Shown one piece after another: positions 55,628-64,000 of a stretch of 64,000 nt of DNA. Numbering within the stretch: position 1 is the stretch's first letter; every line of letters starts with the position of its first letter. Position numbers and translations under genes: made by a program. The notes under the pieces were generated by a model, which worked only from the letters and a program-made list of their open reading frames with translations, did not search any database and was not told where the DNA came from. Origin of the DNA: Eriocheir sinensis (taxonomy: Eukaryota > Arthropoda > Malacostraca > Decapoda > Varunidae); the NCBI RefSeq assembly GCF_024679095.1, contig NC_066562.1, positions 8,771,398-8,835,397 of the forward strand. Direction: 5' to 3'.

Positions 55628-55669
<42 letters not shown>

Positions 55670-55686
55670 CATTATTATTATTATTT
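55626..55686. repeat. (TTA)n trinucleotide repeat
   Basis: About 20 ATT units with one ATC. Confidence 0.97.
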
Positions 55687-55994
55687 AGAACACAACATAT
55701 ATATTTTCTCAAAGTATAATGTTCTCCACCGTGCTGAGAAGTCGATACAATTATGCAGACCGAGGTGTTACAAGAGACATGAAGTCCACAAAAGTATGCA
55801 ATTATGTGAAGATTACATGTCGAGAGGTCTGCCGTTCACCCACCTGGCCTAATTACTCACCTGTCCGTCTCCTCTCGCTGGGTGCAGGTGACGCTGACTG
55901 ACCGCTTTAGAGAATCAGTGCAGCGAAATTAAAGGATACAAGAATATAAAAGTCAGAATATAAAGTACTCGTGAGGAAGTGGTTTAGTGACGGC
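55687..55994. promoter_or_regulatory. Complex island with a paralogous partner at 58000
   Basis: TGGCCTAATTACTCACCTGTCC, GGGTGCAGGTGACGCTGACTG at 55845-55900. The segment aligns with 57990-58062 (ATTACTTACCTGTCCGTCCC, GTACAGGTGATGCGGACTGA). Two related islands about 2.15 kb apart flank the 125-bp satellite and the CTCTTGGCTG array. Confidence 0.45.
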
Positions 55995-56830
55995 TACCTC
56001 CCTTAAGCGATCGTTTAGTATGACGATAAGGTAACCCAAAATTCTAGGCCCCCCAAAAAATGTCAATCAAAAAATCTAGGCCTACTCACGTGAAAAAAAA
56101 GGCCTGGACAGTTCCTTTACATTAACCGAGCGTCCAATAAAGCCACAAGATGATAAAACGTAACCCCAAAAATCCTAGGCCCTAAAATTTTAAAGTAAAC
56201 AAAAATCTAGGCCTATCCAAAATGAAAAAAGGCCTGGACATCTCCTTTAAATTAACCGATCGTCCAATAAAGCCACAAGATGATAAAAGTGAACCCAAAA
56301 ATCCTAGGCCCTAAAATTTTAAGGTAAACAAAAATCTAGGCCTATCCAAAGTGAAAAAAGGCCTGGACAGCTCCTTTCAATTAACCGATCCCTCAATAAG
56401 GCCACAAGATGATAAAAGTGAACCCAAAATCCTAGGCCCAAAAATGTATATGCTAAAAGCCTCGCCAGTTCCTTTAAAGTAGTTTCAGATCGCCTTTGGA
56501 ACTCTCTTTGGACGATTGGATCCTTTGCTTGCCGTCATCTCTTTTAACCAACCGTTCAATAAAGCCACAAGAAAATACAGGTAAGCCAAGTCCTAGGCCA
56601 GAAAATATAAGGAGCTGAAATGTGGGCCAGTGGACGTGAGATAAGGCTTCAGTGATCGCCGTCCCCTCCAGCGAGCGTTCAGTAAACCCACAAGAAGATA
56701 CAGGTAAGCTAAGTCCTATGCCAGAAAATATAAGGAGCTGAAATCTGGGCCAGTGGACGTGAGATAAGGCTTCAGCGATCGCCGTCCCCTCCAGCGATCG
56801 TTCAGTAAAGCCACAAGAAGATTCCGGTTT
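55995..56830. repeat. About 123-130-bp satellite, 6-7 monomers, two subfamilies
   Basis: Subfamily A: AAGGCCTGGACAG at 56099, 56229 and 56358 (steps 130, 129), with AACCCAAAAATCCTAGGCCC and AAATCTAGGCCTA. Subfamily B: AAAGCCACAAGAAAATACAG at 56561, 56684 and 56807 (exactly 123 bp), with TATAAGGAGCTGAAAT and GCCAGTGGACGTGAG. Both share ACCGATCGTCCAATAAAGCC and CACAAGATGAT-type words, so they are one array. In B, 123 bp equals 41 codons and the reverse strand keeps an open frame over three monomers (56474-56839). Each B unit also has ACAGGTAAGC, a splice-donor-like word. Confidence 0.95.
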
Positions 56831-57000
56831 AAACATCATCGGCGTGGCTGTCAGTCCGGGGTCTTAACGCGTGTCAGCAGCTTGTAGTTATCGGCGTGAG
56901 GGACTCCCTAACAGACCCGCGACAACGTGTGATCAGCGAACCCAACATAAAAACATTTAAAAACATATTGGCCCCGATCCCCGCCCTTCCTCCTACTCTT
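56831..57000. other. Complex GC-balanced island
   Basis: TCATCGGCGTGGCTGTCAG, TCTTAACGCGTGTCAGCAGC and ACCCGCGACAACGTGTGATC. Unique and unassigned. Confidence 0.4.
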
Positions 57001-57620
57001 CCTCCTCCGCCACCTCCTTCTCCTAGTGACTCTCTGGCTCTTCCCTCTTCATCTTCCTCTTGTGTCTTATATCGTGTTGGCTGTTATTTTCTTCCTTGCT
57101 TTAATTCCACTCCCTCTTGGCTATTGGCTGTCGTATTCTTTCGGCCTCTTGCAGTCTCCTTACGTTCTTATGTTCTTATGTTATATACTCCTCCCCCTTT
57201 GGCTGTTAACTGTCCTATTCCCCTGTGTCGTATATCCCTTCCCTCTTGGCTATTTGCTGTCTTATGCTGTCATTATTCCCCTTCCCCTATGGCTGTTAAC
57301 TGTCTTATTCCCCTGTGTCATATCCCTTCCCTCTTGGCTGTTTGCTGTCTTGTTCTTTCTTAATACCCCTTCCCCTTTGGCTGTTACTTGTCTCTTTCTC
57401 CCCTCCTGTGTCTTATATCCCTTCCCTCTTGGCTGTTTGCTGTCTTATGCTTTCCTTATGCCCATTCCCCTTCGGCTGTTAACTGTCTTATTCCCCTGTG
57501 TCTTATATCTCTTCCCCTCTTGGCTGTTGCTGTCTTATTTTCCCCTGTGATTTGCGTCCTTACCCCCGTGGCTCTCCCCCTCTTCCCCTGTGCCTTCTGT
57601 CCCTTCCCCCATGCCTAGGT
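57001..57620. repeat. CTCTTGGCTG array, about 88-129-bp unit, 5 copies
   Basis: TCCCTCTTGGCTGTTTGCTG or variants at 57112, 57241, 57329, 57424 and 57515. CCCCTTTGGCTGTTAACTG and TTATTCCCCTGTGTCTTATA lie between them. The Leu/Pro-rich + frames are repeat-derived. Confidence 0.93.
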
Positions 57621-57775
57621 GTTGATCCCCTTAACGTGGGATTAGAATAGACAACCCTGACACGCTTTTGAACCTCCCCTATCAGCGCTGTCCATAAAGT
57701 GATCGAATTCCATCTGCCAACCTATTCATCCATCCATCCACTCAACCTGTCCACCTCAAAGTCCACATCCTTGCT
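57621..57775. other. Complex sequence
   Basis: CTTAACGTGGGATTAGAATAG and CTATCAGCGCTGTCCATAAAG, then CATCCATCCATCC. Nothing recognised. Confidence 0.5.
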
Positions 57776-57862
57776 GTTCATCCCCCCTTACCCCCCAACC
57801 CTCACCCCCCCTAACCCTTACCCCGCCCCCCTCATCCCCCCCCCGCCCCCCAAAAAAACAGG
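57776..57862 (-). other. C-run cluster, G-quadruplex candidate on reverse strand
   Basis: At least seven runs of 5-10 C (such as CCCCCCTTACCCCCCAACCC) in about 80 bp, including CCCTAACCCTTACCCCG words of telomere-like character. The reverse strand could form G-quadruplexes. Confidence 0.65.
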
Positions 57863-57950
57863 ACCCGCCACTAACTTATTGAAAGGCAACTCGTAGAAAA
57901 AAATAAGACTGGAGGACACACAACAGGTTACAAGACCAGGCCGCCTAATG
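57863..57950. other. Short A-rich spacer
   Basis: Nothing recognised. Confidence 0.5.
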
Positions 57951-58075
57951 AAGCTCACGTGGACAGGTGAGAAGAGCATTTGCCTGCCCCTCTGTCTACC
58001 TGTCCGCCCTGATTACTTACCTGTCCGTCCCTTAACGCTCGGTACAGGTGATGCGGACTGACCGGGGAACGAAGA
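57951..58075. promoter_or_regulatory. Complex island, partner of 55845-55920
   Basis: GTGGACAGGTGAGAAGAGC, TCTACCTGTCCGCCCTGATTACTTACCTGTCC and GTACAGGTGATGCGGACTGA. It shares order and spacing of ACCTGTCCG, CAGGTGA and GACTGACCG with the island at 55845. Confidence 0.45.
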
Positions 58076-58450
58076 AAGAGAGAGTGTAGCAAAAGAAATG
58101 GAGGAAAAGGATAAAGGAAAAAAACACTAGGTTAAAAAAAAAGAAATCCATAGAAAAATAAAGAAGAAAGCAGGTTACAAAATGCTTTAGTTAGTTGTGA
58201 GGAAGAAATGAGAAAAATGAATTAATGGAAAGTATATATTTTTCCCTCTCTTTGCCATTCTCTTTGCCATCTTTGTTACATATAAAAAGAAGTTTGATGC
58301 AGATGACATGAGTTAAATCGTGGTTCTTTCATCTCCTCACACCTTTTCAACTTGTCCATCGTGCCTTATATTACGCATTAGAAGTTAGAAAGACATACTA
58401 ATCAGCTTAACAGGTAAATATTAAACTAAATCTTGACTTGCATTGAACTT
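58076..58450. other. A-rich then AT-rich complex sequence
   Basis: About 375 bp of unique sequence. Short CTCTTTGCCATTCTCTTTGCC repeat at 58252. No gene. Confidence 0.55.
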
Positions 58451-58650
58451 ACCTATAATTCCGTCCCCTTCTGTCTCTCTCCGGCATATGACTACACCTT
58501 ACCTATAATTCCGTCCCCTTCTGTCTCTCTCCGGCATATGACTACACCTTACCTATAATTCCTTCCCCTTCTGTCTCTCTCCGGCATATGACCACACCTT
58601 ACCTATAATTCCTTCCCCTTCTGTCTCTCTCCGGCATATGACCACAGATG
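58451..58650. repeat. 50-bp tandem repeat, 4 nearly identical copies
   Basis: ACCTATAATTCCGTCCCCTT starts at 58451 and 58501, and ACCTATAATTCCTTCCCCTT at 58551 and 58601, exact 50-bp steps. Only two positions vary (G/T, T/C) and they vary in a nested order, showing stepwise recent duplication. There are no spacers, so it is not a CRISPR. Confidence 0.98.
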
Positions 58651-59065
58651 TTGCGCCGACTAAACGAAACTTTCCAAAACTTTACCTTACCTCATCTCAA
58701 GCTTCTATAATCTCATCGCGTTTATTTATCACGTTTAAAAAATACTCCGTTAGAATGTATGTTAATCTTATATTTAATCTAACCAAAAAGAAGGATTTTT
58801 TAATTAGATGGTAATTATATATTCTGCTTCCTAATCTCGTCTCGCCTCACTGTTTAATTATCTCTTTTTTTTTATGTATATTACGGATTATAAGTTAGAA
58901 TGAAGCACTGATAAATTATAAAAAAGGAAGGTTTAATTAGATGGTTATATATATATTCTGCTTCCTAATCTCGTCTCACCTCACTGTTTAATTATCTCAT
59001 TTTTTTTTTTATGTATATTACGGATTACAAGTTGGAATGAAGCGCTGATCAATTGGACTCACACA
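58651..59065. repeat. 133-bp direct duplication, AT-rich
   Basis: TTTAATTAGATGGT at about 58799 and 58932. Both are followed by TATTCTGCTTCCTAATCTCG, CACTGTTTAATTATCTC and TATGTATATTACGGATTA. Offset 133 bp, with a decayed third relative near 58370-58400 (ATTACGCATTAGAAGTTAG). Confidence 0.94.
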
Positions 59066-59290
59066 AGTTAAATGGTGAGATAGCTTTCGTCTCATTGTCT
59101 CGCCTAATCTCACCCTTTCATCGTCTCATCGCGGGTTTTATTCTCCCGTAGTCTGTGTTTGTGTGTGTTTGTGCATGCTGGCTGTGTATCTGTTCCGCTG
59201 TGTGATTGTTTGGGTCTCTGTCTGTCTATCTGTTTATCTGTCTGTCTCTTTGTTTTGGTTGGGCTGTCTCTGGTTATCGGTCTAGTTTCT
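59066..59290. other. Complex then TCTG-rich sequence
   Basis: CGTCTCATTGTCTCGCC words, then GT-rich and TCTGTCTGTCTATCTG sequence. Confidence 0.6.
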
Positions 59291-59331
59291 CTCTCTCTCT
59301 CTCTCTTTTTTTTCTGTCTCTCTGTCTATCT

Positions 59332-59363
<32 letters not shown>

Positions 59364-59455
59364 CTGTCTCACTAGTACTGCTCTAACTCCTCCTTCTCCT
59401 CCTCCTACTACTACTACTACTACCACTACCACTACTACTAATATCACAAGGACAG
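59291..59455. repeat. (CT)n, (TCTA)n and (CTA)n microsatellites
   Basis: (CT)n at 59288-59306, TCTATCTATCTATC at 59326-59368 and ACTACTACTAC at 59405-59442. Confidence 0.95.
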
Positions 59456-59602
59456 TAGTAGTCGCAGTGAAAACCAGCGACGTAGATCTCTGCTGCAAAG
59501 GTCAAAGAGTAAATTTAATGTCCGAGTTTATATATTGCCAAGTTTTTTTTTCTCCTCCTTTCCTTCCTTCTCTTTTTTGTCCTGGTGACTGCCCTTTCGC
59601 AC

Positions 59603-59641
<39 letters not shown>

Positions 59642-59662
59642 AGAGAGACTGAGAGAGACAGA
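59456..59662. other. Complex stretch then (GA)n
   Basis: GTCGCAGTGAAAACCAGCG, a T/C stretch and (GA)n at 59605-59638 with GACTGAGAGA units after. Confidence 0.7.
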
Positions 59663-59800
59663 CAAATGATAGCAACTGGATCGTCGACTCAATAAGGGAC
59701 GATTTATGGGCCAAATTGCCAGCCGTGGAAGGTCGACTTGTTATGCTAATCTCCTTCACTTCGCCGCGGCCCTTCAGGCTATACGATTCTCTTAACTCGC
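59663..59800. promoter_or_regulatory. Complex island
   Basis: GATCGTCGACTCAATAAGGG, GGGCCAAATTGCCAGCCG, GGTCGACTTGTTATGCTAATC and TTCGCCGCGGCCC. Two GTCGAC words 40 bp apart. ATGCTAAT resembles a POU octamer half. Function is unknown. Confidence 0.35.
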
Positions 59801-60380
59801 TCTTCCTTATGTCTTTCTAACAGTCTTTCTTTTACCCTTTGTTCCTATGCATTACCACGAGTCTTACGCTGATTACATTTACTGAATTACCAACAAAATA
59901 TATTCCTTTTTTTCTTCGTCGTTTCTGCACTTTCCAATACTTTCACTCCAGCCAAATCTATTCCTCTGTAAATTCTTCCTTTTCCACTTCTTTCATTTCA
60001 TCCCTAAGTCATTCTATATTGTCACGTCTTTCGTATATCTGTTGCTTTCCTTTCATTCCAACAGTGTCTCTTTCTTTTACTGTCATTCCTTTCTTCCTTT
60101 CTTTCCTGTTGTCTTGTTACGCTTCTCTGCTTCTCTTGTTATGTCTTTCTAATTGTGTTTCTCTTACTCCCTGTCCCTATTCAATACCATAAGCTCTACA
60201 CTGTTAACACTTCCTGGTATCTGTTGTTCCTTGAGTGTAGCTATCCGTGTGTTGTTCTGATTCCCGTCTTTGTTTTGATTCTTTCTAACGGGATCACTTT
60301 TAGCCGCTCGTCTCACTCGCATACAATTTCCTCACCTGCTATATTTGTCTCCATTCTTAAGAGCTGTTTAACGCACGCAT
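59801..60380. repeat. T-rich sequence with a diverged 330-bp duplication
   Basis: TTATGTCTTTCTAACAGTCT at 59808 and TTATGTCTTTCTAATTGTGT at 60138 are each followed by CCCT(T)TGTTCCTAT- or CCCTGTCCCTATT-type sequence and ATTACC/AATACC. This suggests an old duplication with about 330-bp offset. No gene. Confidence 0.6.
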
Positions 60381-60800
60381 GATGTCCTGTGTTATGCTAA
60401 TCTGCTTCTCCTCCTCCTCCTCCTCTTCGTCTTCCTCCTCTTCTCCTCCCGGACACTGATCTAAATAAATTGGTTCGTTAATTGACTGTTTTTGTGGCTT
60501 GCTAAGTGTCCGTCTTTTATCGCTGTGTCTTGTGTCTTGTCGAAGTCTTTTTACTGTTTTCTTTTAATCTCGTCTTTAACTTCATCTTCTTTCTCCTCCT
60601 CCTCTTCCTGCACTGCTTCAGACGTTATAGTTCTAATAGTGTTTGGTTTTATAATATAGATAGTTTGCTTTTCCTAGTTTCTGTGTCCTTTTTCATTTTC
60701 TTTTCATCCAGTGTCTTTTTTTTCTTCATATTTTCATTTTTTTCATTTTTCATTTTTTTCATATTTCATTCTTTTATTTTTTTATACATTTTTTTCATCT
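60381..60800. other. T-rich sequence with (CCT)n
   Basis: GTTATGCTAATCTGCTTCTCC at 60392 echoes the island at 59740. (CCT)n at 60411-60428, then T-rich with TTTCATTTTTTTCAT words. Confidence 0.65.
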
Positions 60801-61192
60801 CTTTCATCTTCTTTTCATCCATTTCCCAGTAACTTCCTATCTACTTTTCATCCATTTCCCAGTAACTTCCTATCTACTTTTCCATTTTCCTTTCCATTTC
60901 ACAGTAACTTCTTCCCTTCATCTTCTTTCCATCCATTTCCCAATAACTTCCTATCTACTTTTTTAATCCATTTCACAGTAACTTCCTATCTACTTTTTTA
61001 ATCCATTTCCCAGTAACTTCCTATCTACTTTTTTAATCCATTTCCCAGTAACTTCCTTTCTACTTTTTTTCATCCATTTCACTATAACATCTTCATCTCT
61101 CAACTTCCTTTCATCCTTTTCACAGTAACTTCCTATCTACATCTTTTCATCCATTTCACAGTAACTTCTTCATCTCTCAACTTCTTTTCATC
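60801..61192. repeat. About 35-bp tandem repeat, 10 copies
   Basis: CATTTCCCAGTAACTTCCTA with CTACTTTT between. The CAGTAAC word is at 60827, 60860, 60902, 60941 (CAATAAC), 60976, 61011, 61046, 61083 (decayed), 61123 and 61159, steps 33-42 bp. There are no unique spacers. Confidence 0.95.
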
Positions 61193-61291
61193 TCGTTCCC
61201 AGCAGCATCCAAATTCCCTGTTCCTCGACATTCCTAACAGTTTTGCTTCCCGTGGTACGTTGATGCAGGCTTTCCTTTTTCCTTCCTTCTG

Positions 61292-61293
<2 letters not shown>
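61193..61293. other. Complex spacer
   Basis: Unique sequence with GCAGCATCCAAATTCCCTG. Nothing recognised. Confidence 0.5.

Positions 61294-61354
<61 letters not shown>
61294..61354. repeat. (GT)n microsatellite
   Basis: A pure GT run of about 30 repeats. Confidence 0.98.
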
Positions 61355-62441
<1,087 letters not shown>

Positions 62442-62442
62442 A

Positions 62443-62537
<95 letters not shown>

Positions 62538-62603
62538 ACAGCAGCACGTACACATGTAGGTATTTATGTATACAAGTTTGTGTGTGATATCTCATGTGCG
62601 TGT

Positions 62604-62638
<35 letters not shown>

Positions 62639-62744
62639 CTGGTATTTTGACCTCTCGCTCCCTCCCTTCCTCCTTTCCCTCCTTCCTTTCCTCCATGTTC
62701 TCCTCCTCCTCCTCCTCCTTCTTCCGTTACTCCCTCCTTCGTTC

Positions 62745-62790
<46 letters not shown>
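62442..62790. repeat. (GT)n clusters and a (CA)n tract, inverted
   Basis: (GT)n at 62442-62535 with one AT interruption, (GT)n at 62604-62637 and (CA)n at 62748-62790. The CA tract is complementary to either GT tract. Confidence 0.95.
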
Positions 62791-62792
<2 letters not shown>

Positions 62793-62895
62793 CATTTACA
62801 TCTCCTCCTTGCCTTCTCACTTTCCTTGCTGACTCCCTTCCCTCCCTCCCTCCCTCCCTTCCCTCCCTTCTCTCCCTCCCTCCCTCCCTCCATTA
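62791..62895. repeat. (CCCT)n tetranucleotide tract
   Basis: CCCTCCCTCCCTCCC blocks at 62835-62890. Confidence 0.92.
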
Positions 62896-62960
62896 TATAT
62901 TGGGCACGCCGCCATATTAGGGTGTTGTCCTATTGCAGTTCACCTAATTAGCATTGACTT
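62896..62960. promoter_or_regulatory. Short complex patch with CACCTAATTAGC
   Basis: GGGCACGCCGCCATATTAGGG and GTTCACCTAATTAGCATTG. It again pairs CACCT with TAATTA between repeats, and CCATATTAGG is one base from a CArG (SRF) box, CC(A/T)6GG. Inferred only. Confidence 0.35.
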
Positions 62961-63370
62961 CCCTACCTCCCTTCCTCCTCCTCCCTTCCCCTCCTTACCT
63001 CCCTTCCTCCTCCTCCCTTCCCCTCCTTACCTCCCTTCCTCCTCCTTCCTCCGTATCCCCACCTTCCTTCTCCTCCCTTCCCCTCCTTCCTCCTCCCTTC
63101 CTCCTCCCTTGCACTCCTTGCCTCCCTTAACTTCCCTTCTTCCCTACTCTCTCCTTACCTCCCTTCCTCCTCCCTTCCCCTCCTTACCTTCCTTCCTCCA
63201 CTTCCTTCCTTTCCCCCTCCTTACCTCCGTTCCCTCCCCTTCCCTTTACTCCACTTCGCTTATCGCTTCCCTTTCCCGTTCCTCCCTTCCCTCCTTCCTT
63301 CCTTACCTTTCCCCTTCCTTTACTTCCCTTCCCCTCCCTTCCCCTTCCCCTCCGTTTTCTTATTCCTTCA
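62961..63370. repeat. 32-bp C/T minisatellite
   Basis: CCCTTCCTCCTCCTCCCTTC at 62969 and 63001, a third start at 63033, exact 32-bp steps, then degenerate versions to about 63200 and CCCTTCC words to 63370. Confidence 0.92.
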
Positions 63371-63546
63371 TCTTTTATTTTTTAGGAAAGGAAAGGAAGG
63401 GAAGAGAAGGGAAAAGGGTAAGTGAAAGGGAAAGGGAAATGTGTACAGAGAGAGAGAGAGAGAAATACATCACTTAATAGAACGTTTAAGAGTTATTGTA
63501 AAGTAAAAGTTATGGACATTACTTAACTAACACCATCACTACCTCT

Positions 63547-63549
<3 letters not shown>
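63371..63549. other. Purine patch and complex sequence
   Basis: GGAAAGGAAAGGAAGGG opposes the preceding TCC domain, with (GA)n at 63448-63463, then unique sequence. Confidence 0.65.

Positions 63550-63626
<77 letters not shown>
63550..63626. repeat. (GT)n microsatellite, about 38 repeats
   Basis: A pure GT run. Confidence 0.98.
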
Positions 63627-63628
<2 letters not shown>

Positions 63629-64000
63629 ATATATATTGTTTTGAAATTTCTACTGTTTTTTTCTTTCTCAAATTTTCCTTAGTTCCTTCTTTCATTCTTT
63701 TTCTCAGTATTCTTCTTTCCTTTCTTTCTTTTCTTTTTTTTCTTTGATTTTCATTTTTCATTCCCTCTTTCTTTCCTTTCTTCTTTTCTTCCCTTCCCTT
63801 CATCTATTCTTCTCTTCTCTTCTCTTCTTCCTCTTCTCTTCTTCCCTTCATCTCCTCTTCTTCCCTCAATTCTTCCATTTCCTCCTTTCTTTTCATCCTT
63901 TATTCCTTTCTTTCTTCATCGTCGTAGTAGCTAATCTCCTCCTCCTCCTCCTCCTCTTCCTCCTCCTCCTCCTCCTCCTCCTCCTCCCTCCCCAAACATA
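63627..64000. repeat. Polypyrimidine domain ending in (CCT)n
   Basis: TTCTTTCC and CTTCTCTTCTC words, then (CCT)n at 63938-63988. The window ends in this sequence. Confidence 0.9.

Noticed and set aside
58451..58650. CRISPR-like array (also the 34-bp array at 3989 and the 35-bp array at 60801)
   Set aside because: The units are head-to-tail without unique spacers and the genome is eukaryotic. They are minisatellites.

Overview
This is a eukaryotic, gene-poor, extremely repeat-dense window. I find no protein-coding gene, tRNA, rRNA, CRISPR array or bacterial-type feature that I can support. Nearly every long open frame is the translation of a microsatellite or minisatellite: (CT)n gives Leu-Ser, (GA)n gives Arg-Glu, (GT)n gives Cys-Val, (CCT)n gives Ser or Pro or Leu runs. 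The microsatellite load, the TTAGG/CCTAA-type pentanucleotides (the usual arthropod telomere unit) and a short dispersed repeat with the core GAGCAGCGAGTAGCGGGC / GCCCTTGAGCTGTCTCC suggest a decapod crustacean, most likely a crab. That assignment is from memory of sequence style, not from a search.

The window has four interleaved kinds of sequence. (1) Simple repeats: long (CT/GA)n, (GT/CA)n, (CCT/GGA)n, (TTCC)n, (CTA)n and (TTA)n tracts, often 50-190 bp. (2) About 40 local tandem arrays with monomers of 12-170 bp. Examples are three 170-bp monomers at 10921-11430, about five 140-bp monomers at 14391-15095 (two of them identical), about eleven 119-bp monomers at 19735-21150, 163/147-bp monomers at 38755-39560, about 121-bp monomers at 49325-50030, about 125-bp monomers at 55995-56830 and four nearly identical 50-bp units at 58451-58650. 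Most monomers fall in the 115-170 bp range and each array is private to its place. (3) About a dozen copies or fragments of one short dispersed element (full copies about 125-150 bp, ending in an A-run), several inserted inside microsatellites or arrays and one pair forming a foldback at 48413-48617. (4) Small islands (100-300 bp) of complex, GC-balanced sequence between the repeats, rich in CAGGTG/ACCTGT and AATTA motifs, which are the best candidates for conserved regulatory DNA.

On a kilobase scale the + strand alternates between pyrimidine domains (for example 5200-7760, 15700-18780, 26400-29000, 34970-37470, 60380-64000) and purine domains (600-1370, 8820-10080, 24520-25810, 30940-32340, 41700-42300, 46240-47930). 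The most interesting signals are the telomere-like CCTTA/CCTAA array at 16917-17330, the dispersed element and its habit of sitting in simple repeats, a 45-bp core shared by two distant (CT/GA)n tracts, the TGACC-rich array at 43935-44345, and the E-box/homeodomain-like islands. I see no multi-gene system here.
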